A stretch of DNA of 64,000 nt from Glossina fuscipes (GCF_014805625.2 NW_023998454.1:3149645-3213644), one strand, 5' to 3'. Shown: positions 10,552 to 22,680, counted from the stretch's first letter. Numbers and translations are program-made. The notes: generated by a model not told the origin, from the sequence alone.

Positions 10552-10896
10552 ATGACCACCGCCAATGAAACAATGAAACCATGGACCAACGAAGAACCCA
10601 TCAGCCTGGGGGTTATCGTCCCAAACAGCCCCGATGACGAGCTCCTCCACATCACGCCCACCATTGGGCTGTTGGGTGGCACGCCAGCCACCCCGAAACC
10701 GATACTCGGCGAAGGGGACGAATGGGTCCAACTGGAGAGGGGGGACCCGTACGACTGCTACTTACGCGACAAATACAAGACGGGACGAAAGAAAGGCCGG
10801 TTCCATGACTTCATGGGAGGCCAGTGGTGGCGAACCGTCCGAGGTCGGGGGTCCGTCCGCGTATATCGCCTTTCCCGAAGCGAGGGGGGGATGTAA
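10552..10896 (+). CDS. Short second frame of the LTR element, unknown function
   Basis: This 114-residue frame lies 121 bp after the protease. It is acidic and Pro-rich in the first half (residues 1-60) and basic/Trp-containing in the second (KTGRKKGRFHDFMGGQWW, then Arg-rich). It reads through the purine tract, and its TAA stop (10894-10896) lies in the first bases of the 3' LTR. This placement is typical of a last retroelement frame. It has no recognised domain and no transmembrane segment. ATG 10552 was taken as the start; an upstream in-frame start was not found. It may be the C-terminal remnant of a longer protein. Confidence 0.45.
   Translation: MTTANETMKPWTNEEPISLGVIVPNSPDDELLHITPTIGLLGGTPATPKPILGEGDEWVQLERGDPYDCYLRDKYKTGRKKGRFHDFMGGQWWRTVRGRGSVRVYRLSRSEGGM
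10876..10891 (+). promoter_or_regulatory. Polypurine tract before the 3' LTR
   Basis: GAAGCGAGGGGGGGA abuts the TG of the 3' LTR at 10892. Its position and composition match the plus-strand primer site of LTR retroelements, and it fixes the element as plus-strand oriented. Confidence 0.7.
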
Positions 10897-12007
10897 GGAA
10901 GCGATTTTGCTTCCTTACGAAATACAAGTCCGTCCGCCTTAGACATTCCGTTTGAGAGCCAAGAACTCAGATAAGAAAAAGAAAGCTTAGATTCAAATGT
11001 ATAAAAGCTTAGATTCAAAATCTCAAATGATTAATAGCAGAATTAAAAACTCCAATGTAGGAAAGGCTAAGTAAAAAAAACTCAAAAGTATAAACACAAA
11101 CAAAAGCCCAGAATGTCTAATAGCAGGATTAAGTGCTCAAATGAATGAAAGACTAAGTAAAAACTCAAAAATATAAACACAAGGAAGAACTCAAAGTGTT
11201 TGATAACAGAATTAAAAACCCAAATGTATAAAACTATAAGTAAAAGGAAAAAAAAACTCAAAATGTCCACAAGCATAAAGGGAAAGAAAAACCACAATGT
11301 ACCAAAAAAAGCATAGTTGTAAGATCCCAATCCGTATTAAGAACATAAGTATAAGAGCACAACCCGACTTATACGGTATGAACACAGCTCAAACATATGC
11401 AGAAGCTACAGCAGCATTGCACAAAGATATAGTACCATTAGGTCACATTGAATCTTCAATTAATGTACCAAGCCGATAGCACCGTTAGGGCAAACAAAAC
11501 ATGCAGAACTGACCTTAGGTAGAAAATCGATACAGACAAAACGAACAAACATCAGCAAGAATCTCTATGTTGTAAAATGCGCAGAATGTGTAGCACCGTT
11601 AGGGTATACCAAACTTACAGGAGCAAGTACTTAGGTAGGAAAAAAATATCAAGAACATACGACAATGCATAAACTGCATACATAAAATGTACATAGACAC
11701 GATCACACATGTAGAAACACACAAAACAAAGCATGTGCAAACACAGAGGCATAGAAGGGCACAAGCACTCACATACCTAACGGTGATTGAATCACGCGAT
11801 TTGGTGCCTGGGTAGACATATGAGCAAACGTAGCGATAAGCTAGACGTAAGTTGATATTAAGTTATGTATAAGCAGGATCATGCAAGTCGTAACTAAGAT
11901 TGCGACTGCAGCCAACCTAAGCTAAGCATACACATAAGCATAGTACCTTAGGACATATGTAAACACCTAGAACATGTTGGCAATGGGACAAGCGAGCGAG
12001 ACTTCGG

Positions 12008-12045
12008 CTACAAAAGAGCAGCGCATCGCACAGACTCGTTCAGTT
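12008..12045 (+). promoter_or_regulatory. Core promoter in the 3' LTR
   Basis: A TATA-like CTACAAAAGA (12008-12017) lies about 31 bases before TCAGTT (12040-12045), the arthropod initiator consensus. The related LTR at 16.85 kb has CTATAAAAGA followed by TTCAGTC, the same layout. Transcription of the element would start near 12041, making U3 about 1.15 kb. Confidence 0.5.
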
Positions 12046-12117
12046 TGGTGTCCTAGCCGTCTAGGTAAGTACCCTCAGACAGTGACCTGTACGAAGAGTT
12101 TTTGTTTGTTGACTTTA

Positions 12118-12430
12118 CGGATAGGGGATGTGCTGGTTCAGTTTTAATCGCCATCCCTGAAGGNNNNNNNNNNCGGATAGGGGATGTGCTGGTTCAGTTT
12201 TAATCGCCATCCCTGAAGGATTTTCAGGACGATTGACTTAACGGATAGGGGATGTGCTGGTTCAGTTTTAATCGCCATCCCTTAAGGACTTTCAGGATAA
12301 TTGACTTAACGGATAGGGGATGTGCTGGTTCAGGTTTAATCGCCATCTCTGAAGGACTTTCAGGATAACTGACTTAACGGATAGGGGATGTGGTGGTTCA
12401 GTTCTGATCGCCATCCCTGAAGAACTGAGA
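12118..12430 (+). repeat. 68-bp tandem array inside the LTR, with an assembly gap
   Basis: The start CGGATAGGGGATGTGCTGG occurs at 12118, 12174, 12242, 12310 and 12378. The last four are exactly 68 bases apart. Each unit continues with TTCAG..TTAATCGCCATCC and a GAAGGACTTTCAGGATAA spacer. Ten Ns (12164-12173) interrupt the first unit, so the true copy number is unknown. The array sits in the transcribed leader (R/U5) of the LTR. Confidence 0.9.
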
Positions 12431-12869
12431 GACGTTTTTTTTTTATTATTTTTGGACTCACACACCAACCAGGGACGAACCGTCGGCCCAGAGGGCCAAG
12501 GCAGCTATGACACTGGCAACGTTTCCGTTCTCTCTAGCGCGTCGCGATAATCCAAAAGGAAAATTTTTGTCGATAATATAAGAAGTTAATCTCTCACCAC
12601 GTGCAAGCCACACCAGAAGTCGGATCACCTCGCTGGTTCCTTGCCATAGCCAGCTTCTACCCATCGCTGTACTTCTCTCCCGTAAAAAGGAACTAATAAA
12701 TCAAGGAAATTGTACACCATTCCCCCCCGAAGGTCCGGATTTTTATTCAAAATTTCTTGCAACGAACCTTGGAGTGACTGAGTTATACCTCGCCCAAGAA
12801 AACTCGTTACAATGTAAATGACCGTTACTAAATCATATTATGCTTGAAATATAATCCATATGATTTTTG

Positions 12870-12995
12870 AACAACTCATTTTGGTTTCAATAAAATCTAC
12901 CCCAAGCATTTATAAGAAAAATACAACTGATTTTGGTTTCAATAAAACATACACCAAACAGTTTTTAGAAAAATACTGATTTTGGTTTCAATAGG
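12870..12995 (+). repeat. GATTTTGGTTTCAATA minisatellite, locus 1
   Basis: GATTTTGGTTTCAATA, or its near form CATTTTGG..., recurs three times about 50 bases apart, separated by AAAA(C/T).TACACCAA.CA-TTTATAAG-like spacers. The same unit appears inverted at 33640-33750 and in plus orientation at 42655-42735. Confidence 0.7.
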
Positions 12996-13990
12996 AAAAA
13001 TTGAAAAATGTCCATAATAAATAAATAAATTGATATTTTTCACATTTTCGGTAGATATCTCAAGTGCATCTCTCTGTTGCATATATCCGCATATATAAAT
13101 GCTGTAATAAATAACAAATGGCTTTCTCTCTTATCTATGAAACTTATCGTAACCTCGTACAAGCGAATGTAAGTGCACGCGGATTACTCGAAAACACTCT
13201 GACACTATATCGAATATCAACATTTGCGCACGTATCAACGTTCGCAATGAAAAACAGCACATAAACATGTGTAAGTGTAACTAAATAGACATCGTATGCA
13301 CATTGAGAAAATACAGCGAAACGTATGCATAAAAGTTTTCCCAAAATTAACTACTCGCAAATAATTCTCATTATACATCCCATGATATAGCTCAATAGAC
13401 ATTTCAAAGTGTATTTATTCAATTAGTTCTGTCAGTGTATAAAGTCTCACATAATGGGTTACATTCTTCTGCGTGCTAGCAGCATGGTCATGGCAAAAGA
13501 AAAACAAAAAAAAAACATTAAGAAGGTGAAGAAATTGGGTCATTAACACGTTTTTCCACATCTATTCCTTACTAAAGTAAAGAGGAAATAGAAAAGGCTT
13601 TTTTGCCACATCCTCGCCTTCAGCTACGATGGTCATGTCTTGTAAATCCTTATGCATTATTTCTCTGGCAGTTTCTAACATATTCTTGTCGAATCTATTA
13701 CGAAATAATTACTCGAATGTTTTGTAAAGTTAGCTAATGTACAATCTATTTCGGAATGAATAAAGAAATAATCGACCAATACTTGCTCAAATCTTGAAAC
13801 ATCCTGCACTAGTGCCGATCTATGATATTCATCCATAGTCGCTGGTACAGAATCCATTAAACATTCATCAACAATTAGCTTTAAGAGGCGATCCTTGATT
13901 TAGCCACCCTTAATGGTAAAAACATTTTCTTCAGCATTAACATTAACATTTATATTTCTCAAACAATCGAGCAGATTTATATTAGCAAAA
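12996..13990. other. Intergenic, no gene seen
   Basis: AT-rich DNA without a credible coding frame or RNA gene. Only short, low-complexity frames are present. Confidence 0.5.
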
Positions 13991-13991
13991 T

Positions 13992-15712
13992 ATTCTATAC
14001 TGTAGTGCAATATATTCTAGTACAAAATCCACAACACTGTCGTATAGTAAATTTTAGTACAAAATACACTATACTGTAGTACAAAATATTCTATACTTTA
14101 GTACAATGCATTTTAGTACAAAATACACTATACCGTAGTATAGTAAATTTTAGTACAAAATACGCTATACTGTAGTGCAATGTATTCTAGTACAAAATAC
14201 ACTATACTGTAGTATAGTAAATTGTAGTGCAAAGGACACTATGCTGTAGTACAAAATATTCTGTACTGTACGAAATATTCTACACTGTAGAACAATGTAT
14301 TTTAGTACAAAATACACTATACCGTAGTATAGTAAATTTTGCTACAAAATACACTATACTGTGGTGCAATGTATTCTAGTACAAAATACCCTATACTGTA
14401 GTATAGTAAATTGTAGTGCAAAGGACACTATACTGTTGTGCAAGGTATTCTGGTACAAAATACACTATACTGTAGTATAGTAAATTCTAGTACAAAAGAC
14501 ACTATGCTGCCGTACAAAATATTCTATGCTGTGATATAGTAAATTCTAGTACAAAACACACTATACTGTAGTACAATATATTTTAGTACAATATACACTA
14601 TACTGTAGTATGGTAAAATCTAGTACAAAATAGACTATACTGTAGTATAGTAAATTCTAGTACAAAAGACAATATACTGTAGTACAAAATATTCTATACT
14701 TTAGTACAATGCATTTTAGTACAAAATACACTATACCGTAGTATAGTAAATTTTAGTACAAAATACGCTATACCGTAGTACAATATATTTTAATACAATT
14801 TACACTATACTGTAGTACGGTAAATTCTAGTACAAAACAGACTATACTGTAGCATAGCAAATTCTAGTACAAAAGAAACTCTACTGTTGTACAATATATT
14901 TTAGTACAATGTACACTATACTGTAGTATGGTAAATTCTAATACAAAATAGACTATACTGTAGCGCAACGTACTCTTGTACAAAATACACTATACTATAG
15001 TATAGTAAATTCTAGTACAAAAGACACTATACCGTATTACGAAATATTCTATACTGTAGTACAATGTATTTTAGTACAAAATAGACTATACAGTAGTATA
15101 GTAAATTTTGGTACAAAATACACTATACTGTTGTGCAAGGTATTCTGGTACAAAATACACTATACTGTAGTATAGTAAATTCTAGTACAAAAGACACTAT
15201 ACTGCCGTACAAAATATTCTATGCTGTGATATAGTAAATTCTAGTACAAAACACACTATACTGTAGTACAATATATTTTAGTACAATATACACTATACTG
15301 TAGTATGGTAAATTCTAGTACAAAATAGACTATACTGTAGTATAGTAAATTCTAGTTCAAAGGACACTATACTGTATTACAATATATTTTAGTACAATGT
15401 ACACTATACTGTAGTATGGTAAATTCTAGTACACTGTAGTACAAATTATTCTGTAGTTTAGTACAATATACTTTAGTATAAAATACACTATACTGTAGTG
15501 CAATGTATTCTAGTACAAAATACACTATACTGTAGTATAGTAAATTCTAGTACAAAAGACACTATACTGTAGTACAAAATATTCTGTAGTTTAGTACAAT
15601 ATAGTTTAGTATAAAATACACTATATTGTAATACAATATATCCTAGTACAAAATACACTATACTGTGGTACAATATATTTTAGTACAAAATACACTATAC
15701 TGTAGTACAATA
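13992..15712. repeat. 37-bp minisatellite array, about 46 units
   Basis: The unit is about 37 bp, of the form CTATACTGTAGTATAGTAAA plus TTCTAGTACAAAA(G/T)ACA, with variants in the second segment (GTATAGTAAATT, GTACAATATATT, GTGCAATGTATT). Each unit holds a short dyad (TATACTGTAGTATA) and TAGTACAAA. A longer-range pattern is visible: about 230 bp from 14433 recurs nearly intact from 15128 (offset about 695). Small open frames on either strand here simply translate the repeat. Confidence 0.92.
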
Positions 15713-16599
15713 CAAAGCAGAATTTTTATTATAACGTAATAAAAACTGATCCCACAATAATAATAATTTGCCATAAAACTGTAGCAAGTTTGTATTATGG
15801 ATGGTTCCCATCCTATATAGTGGGGTCGAATTTTCATGGCAAATAAGGGACAAACCTAATTTTCAATTTTTTATGCCAAAATAAGATTAAGAGTCTTTGA
15901 CGGGAATATTAGTTGCACTAAATTTAGACCTTTTGCGGTTTGGCTCTCCCGAAAAATATGCCTGTACATGTGCATAAACGATGTACAAATGTTGGTGCTT
16001 CATCTTAACAATAAAGAAAGAATAGTACAAGGCTGATGATGATCGATCTTACCCGACTATAACGTTTTTGCTTGCTTTCATTTAAAAATTATTAATAATT
16101 TCCAATAACAAAGAAAGCTTAAGGAGAAAGGACGACCCAAAAAACTAAAATTCAATTTGGACAGAATATTAACTCGCTCGTACATCGCCTCATTGAACAT
16201 TGGATCGAAAGTATAGATACTACGCCATACATCGTACATATGTCAAATCATATTTTCGCGAGGTATAAAAGGATTCGTTCAAAATCCAGACAAATGCTAA
16301 ATTTTAAATTAAAATTGTTAATGCAAAACTATTTATGTGTATATAAAAAAATTCATCAACATTCCTTATAAGACTTAAACTTTTCATTAACTCTTTAAGA
16401 GAATATGAAATATTAAGATGTGAATATTCTTCATTATCATTCAATAATTCAACTGAAACTGATTTCACTACCATTGGCATAAGGAAAAGAAAATCGCATA
16501 TTTTCAAGGGATGATAACGGGCCTTGATTTATGAAAAAGAAAAATTTTATTATACAAAAGGTTTTTAAGGAAAATCGTTGCAATAACCTGAAAGAGGAC
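15713..16599. other. Intergenic, no gene seen
   Basis: Unique-looking AT-rich DNA after the minisatellite. A short minus-strand frame at 16304-16507 has no features that set it apart from chance. Confidence 0.45.
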
Positions 16600-17185
16600 C
16601 ATTATAATATCCTGCAATTGCCCCACATCTTTAGATACGTGAACAATAACGTGTTTAATAACGATCTTGCTAGCACATTGAATCGTTAACGACTTTTATA
16701 CATGTTCGATCATACGATTTGGTACTTAAGCTAGCATTAACAATAAGATATACGTAAGAATATCATTGTAACACACATACGAGTGAGTGTTGAGATTGTA
16801 ACACACGTATAGTCAAAACATCTATGCAACGGGACAGCGATGGCGATCACGACTATAAAAGACTTTAAAAGACCGTGTCGCAATACTTTCATTCTTTCAG
16901 TCGTGTTACAGCAGCCAGAGAATCTCGTGGTACAGATAAAACGTGGAAAATAACCTCTCGGGACGGACAAAAACGTGGAAAGTTCAAAAAAAAGGTCGGA
17001 TGGCGAATCACCACGCTGGTTTCCCCTCCTCCTATTAAAAATCGCTAATCTAACTGTAAATTCCTCGTAAATAATAAATATATAAGATTGAAAATTTGAA
17101 GATCCAAGAATTTTTTATATAAATTTTCTTGGAAAGGGGCTTCCTGGGTAACCCTGAGTATACCATGGAAAGAAGACTCGTTACA
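16600..17185 (+). repeat. Diverged solo-LTR-like sequence related to the Ulp1 element
   Basis: It shares an ordered set of motifs with the 3' LTR at 12.0-12.8 kb: ACGATTTGGT.C, GCAACGGGACA, CTATAAAAGA, TTCAGTC, a TCACCACGCTGGTTTCC block matching TCACCTCGCTGGTTCC, and the terminal GAC/ACTCGTTACA. It ends at 17185. The 5' boundary and target duplication could not be placed. No interior is attached, so it is probably a solo LTR. Confidence 0.42.
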
Positions 17186-17574
17186 ATATATATACCCTAC
17201 TAATGTAGTAATTATTAGAAAGATTATTGTCACATCGTGAAAAAAAGAAAATGTTATACAAACAATATATTGTTGTATGGAAAGGAATGACAAAATTTTT
17301 CAAAAAGAATTATAAAACAAGGTTTGGAGATCGAAATATTGTTTATTATCTATTGTCTTTCAGCCTCAATTTTGGCGTAAGCATTTTAAAGCACTTAAAA
17401 ATTCATGCCTGAAAAAAATAACTGCTAGCAGAAGAAGAAGAAATTTCTTTAAATCAAAAAGTGTGTGAAAAAATCTTACCGATTTGTACGAAACAAGTGA
17501 GTTGAATCTCAGTCTCTGTCGAACAATATCAAATTTTTCAAGAGAAGCAAATACTTTGCTTTTTTAGATTATTT

Positions 17575-18023
17575 ATTTAATTCGCTCAGAGTCGTTTGCA
17601 AGAACCTAAACGACGCCTACCACTTATTGTCGTTATCGGACTCTTTAAATTCCATTAAAGCAACATTGCTTAATACGCGCGATTTACCTATGTCGTACTT
17701 AAACTATCTTTTACCCTTAAAAACTCGTTACGATGCGAAAATGAATTATTGTTAATTATTATTGCCAGGCTTACGCATGTTTGCGATGGCTTAGGCGTTC
17801 ATTTGCAATTTGGTCCTGTACCGGTTGTAAGTGTGGCTCTATGCTGATAGTGTACATGCTTTTTTTTCTTTTTTTTTTCTTCTTATTTGTTTTCTTACTT
17901 ATACTAAATTTTATTATAAATTAATATAAGTTTTGCATTATGAGCCAATTGAACTCGACTGTTATTTGTTTAGTTGAGTTTCTAGTATATGTAGAATTAA
18001 AATAAATAAATAAATAAATAAAT
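17575..18023 (+). mobile_element. 3' end of a Jockey-like LINE
   Basis: It encodes VCKNLNDAYHLLSLSDSLNS in one frame, then 3'UTR with poly-T tracts, and ends in (AAATAAAT)n. The same C-terminal peptide pattern (RKNLNDVYYWTVNLF) and tail occur at about 22540-22680, and a further relative lies at 58440-58870. Only the tail is present, as expected for 5'-truncated LINE insertions. Confidence 0.6.
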
Positions 18024-19640
18024 TACATCTGCCAAGGACAACACGATGAAAATGATTGATGTACTGCGACTGTTATTGTTTGATACCCCACTACTAGAAC
18101 CTGTAATTCTTTAGAATTTATGCAAACAGAGTATTTAGTCACGATAATTGGAACTTAGGATTTCGTTTTGATTTTTTTTATTTACAAACACAGCTTGCAT
18201 TTGCTATAAAAAATTAAATTTTCTGATATCACTCACACATAAATAAAATAGACTTCGTTCGTTCAAAAAGGTTTGTATAAAAATTTGTACGCATTTCGAA
18301 TCACAGAAAAAATTTGTAAATTTTCCGGTCTTCAAAATAGGCAAATGCAAAATACAGGGAATAAAGTAATGATTATCGAAAAGCAATTTCCGTTTAAATA
18401 GAATACAAGAAAGAGCATTTACGTACAGATTATTGGTGTTTTTGGTTAGTTTTGACAAAATATAGGCATTATTTTTCGTAATGTATATTTTGGAAGAATT
18501 TTCTATTTTGGATAACTTTTTGTTGTGTGACCCGTCATAGAATCCCAAAAGGATTTTATTTATTAGGATTAAGCATTTCACGACAGATTGTTTGTGAAAC
18601 TTGTTGTTTTAAAGGATTTTTAACAAATTTCTTGCGTCGAAAAAAACGTGTCATATTTCGAACAGGGTTGTCGTTCTCATCGTTTTTGCTTGGTAATTAA
18701 TTTATTTTAAATATATATTATTTATTAATTTTTATTTATTAATTTTTTGTTTTGGCTCAGCTGTTTGCAAGTAAACAAGCTAGTCAAACAATCAATGTTA
18801 ACCTATAGTAACCAATCCCAATGCTATCGACACGTTTCTAAAAAAGCTATGAATGCTTGCTGAATCATACGCGGTGTGAAATCAGCAGGAAAACAACACA
18901 TAAGTTTACTTTCAATTATCTGTTTACCCGCCTGCTTTGATAGATGTGAAAATCGGTTCATATCTGTCACCTTTGGTGATATTTATAACAAACAAACTAG
19001 AAGCTCAAAAAGGAAACCTAGCTACCGTCATATAAAATCAGTGCAATGTATGTATCTGTGATTCTGGAATTGAAACGTATTGAGATATGTCATAAAAAAA
19101 ACACTTTGTTTACAATACGATTGGTTCATATTATCAAACTTTCTTTGTGGCAATTGGAAACGTTTTAGAAGAGGAGTAGAAGTGGTTACAAAAGTCATAC
19201 ATAAGCAAATAAAAAAGAATGTCAAATTTCGTTTTCGTCCAAGACGAAAGGTACGTAAAAGATGCATTCATTATTTATTCGTAAACCGCTTCATTTTCAT
19301 AATCGTATACGCAATAATTGCACATAGAAAAGACTGAATTCTGTAGAGTTGAATTCGGCTGTGAATTCTAAACAGAACGCGACAAAATCGCAAGTATTGT
19401 TAAGGTTTTGTGATAAAGCAAAAATTGCATCAAAAGACACTTTACAGTAATTGTGTCGGTTTTAAGAAAATAATCTTTTAATACTTTTCACGGTTTCACA
19501 ATTTCGATATTTTGGATTGTTTGGCGAATTACGTTACGTACTTGTAAATTCTTAACGCTACTTTTTTTGTAGATTGTTATAATTAGTCATTCCTTCTTTC
19601 AATTGCAAGAAGTAAAGATCATAAAATTAGTTAGTTTGCT
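18024..19640. other. Region upstream of Fdh, no gene established
   Basis: A minus-strand frame at 18204-18581 (GTG start, 125 residues) and a plus-strand frame at 19080-19337 are open. Both have AT-driven composition and no family motif or splice context. A short charged minus-strand peptide (MTRFFRRKKFVKNPLKQQV, near 18600-18660) was noticed but has no supporting exon. The Fdh promoter should lie in the last few hundred bases. Confidence 0.4.
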
Positions 19641-19646
19641 TTAGAA

Positions 19647-20962
<1,316 letters not shown>

Positions 20963-21189
20963 ATCTAATGATTTATAAAGATTATAATCTAATTGCACAA
21001 GGGCATCAGTCAACCACTGCTTATTTCTAATAAATTATTTTGTATGTCAAATGCTAACTTGTTGATTGGTTTGATAAAGCGATTATAAACAGAAAAATTC
21101 ATATAATTTGTTATTTGGGCGCAAAAATTTTTTGTTATTGATCGTACAAGTTCTAAAAATTGCTTGTCATACGATTGATCACCTGCCTT

Positions 21190-22680
21190 CTTATTCCCTT
21201 TTATCTATCATACCTACGACTTCACGGTCATGTTATGGTCTCTTCCTTCTTCACCACTATTTAACAGGAGAATAAAATATTTCAAAATTAGGAAAAACAA
21301 ACTTTTCAAAAAATTTATGAAATGTGGTTCTGCTTACGACTATTTCGCCTACTTTGCTGCAAGGCATAGATTTAATTACCTCAACGATAAATATTATTGC
21401 AGATGCCTTCAGTTGATAAAATCCTCGCTGTTTGTTAATCCTAAATATTTTTTTAGGTTTGCCAACTCTAAATAAAAAAGTCTCTATATATCCCCCGTTT
21501 GTTTCTTCCAATGGCTCAGAGTCTTCTGATGATATTGGAACCTAATATCTTTTTGCTGAATACTGCCGCCGAAATTTTTCAACTGTTAATTCCGATTTAA
21601 TTGTTAACTATCCGTATCTGATAATTAATCCGGTTTTGATTCCTAACTTGGTCATTTCAAAAAGTTCTGTTGAACTATGTGATGTTATTTCAATGATTTT
21701 TAATCTGTCTTTAAAATCAGGTGCTTTCCGTTTGTGTTAGAAGAGTAGTTTCTTTATTCCATTTCACAAATTGAGTGTTTTATCTAAAATGTTTTAGCGA
21801 ATAGTTACTCAGCATTTAGCTTTTGCCATCGTATCTTGTATTTCTCCGTACCAGCATTGTGTTCGGAAAGGAAGGTCTAGTGTCGCGAATCTCTTACAGT
21901 TTACATGCTACTTTTTCAAGGCTCTTGGCAGTGACTCTCACACGGATGTCGTATATACTTATTTTAGTAAAGCGTCCGTAACATACAGATTTTCAGGCAG
22001 GATTCTGTTTTACTTCTTCGCCTAGGATGAAGTTCCCGTGGAGTCTGGTATCCCTCAAGGCGGCCACATAAGAATTCGTTGAAAAGAAAACGTTGATTCG
22101 TTCATCGACTTGGGAGTTACATTTGACCAAAAATTACGTTTTAATTTGCAATTTGAGCTCTCTTTAAGTGAAGCGCTGGGTTTCACCAACAGATAGTCCA
22201 AAGACCTGGAGGATCCCTATATTATAAGAAAGCTACACATGCGCTTAGTTAGACCAATACTGCAGTTTGTCTCGGTTGCGTGGTCTCCTTTCTGTAGGTG
22301 TTATGTAGATTCATTTGTATCCGTGTAAAAGCAAGGGCTGTTTGCCCTTAGGAATTCGAGTTGAGACCCGCTGATCTCTCTTCCTGCTTGTGAAAATGCG
22401 TTGATTCTTGGTGTTTCCTTCTTAATTAAGTTAATTAAGATTCATCCACATTGCACGGTGAGTTAAGCTTTAATGTCCCTAACCGCTTCTCTAGGCACTT
22501 TATGCTCATTAACCTCAATCAATATAAATATAATTATGAGCTGTTTAATCCGTTCAGAGTTGTTCGCAAAAACCTAAACGATGTCTATTACTGGACTGTC
22601 AATTTATTTCAGTTGAGTTCATGTTTAAGTAACTACACTAAACAAATAAAAATAAATAAAGAAATAAATAAATATCACTT
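21190..22680 (+). pseudogene. Jockey-like LINE, decayed reverse transcriptase copy
   Basis: A linker segment at 21230-21475 (RRIKYFKIRKNKLFKKF, then DYFAYFAARHRFNYLND) precedes broken reverse transcriptase motifs: VRKGRSSVANLLQFTCY (about 21860-21910), SDSHTDVVYTYFSKAS (about 21930-21975), VESGIPQGGHI (about 22035-22070) and FIDLGVTFDQKLRFN (about 22100-22145). The C-terminal end and a TAAA-type tail lie at 22540-22680. The palm YADD segment is deleted. The linker has a near copy on the minus strand at 35088-35330. Confidence 0.75.

Larger units (their letters stand above)
8946..12811 (+). mobile_element. LTR retroelement carrying a Ulp1-like protease, no gag/pol
   Basis: The element starts TGTAAGG and ends CTCGTTACA. 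It is flanked by a 4-bp duplication, ATGT, at 8942-8945 and 12812-12815. A 56-bp block at 8946-9001 is repeated identically at 10892-10947. The second copy directly follows a purine tract (10876-10891), as a 3' LTR should. The 3' LTR is then about 1.9 kb. The 5' LTR is reduced to its first 56 bp, so most of it and presumably the primer-binding site are missing. The 1.9-kb interior holds a Ulp1-type protease frame and a second short frame but no gag, integrase or reverse transcriptase. The interior is GC-rich against AT-rich surroundings. It must depend on another element for movement, or it is a deletion derivative. Confidence 0.72.
10892..12811 (+). repeat. 3' LTR of the Ulp1 element (about 1.9 kb)
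   Basis: The LTR begins TGTAAGG and ends CTCGTTACA. U3 includes A-rich degenerate repeats (10960-11290). A promoter-like core follows at about 12008-12045, then a 68-bp tandem array and a GC-richer terminal part with AATAAA at about 12693-12698. A diverged relative of the promoter and end region occurs at about 16600-17185. That supports its identity as an LTR rather than flanking DNA. Confidence 0.62.

Noticed and set aside
8946..12811. Maverick/Polinton or adenovirus-like origin for the protease element
   Set aside because: There are no polymerase B, integrase, ATPase or capsid genes and no long terminal inverted repeats. TG-CA ends, a 4-bp duplication and a purine tract fit an LTR element better.
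15488..15673. Minus-strand 61-codon frame
   Set aside because: It only translates the 37-bp minisatellite.
13992..15712. Regular repeats considered as a CRISPR-like array
   Set aside because: Units are contiguous with no unique spacers, and the host is a fly nuclear genome. It is a minisatellite.
18204..18581. 125-residue minus-strand frame near Fdh
   Set aside because: GTG start, AT-driven Asn/Lys/Ile/Leu composition, and no recognised domain or splice context.
19028..19337. Overlapping frames on both strands upstream of Fdh
   Set aside because: Both strands are equally open and neither has conserved features. They probably lie in promoter or UTR sequence.
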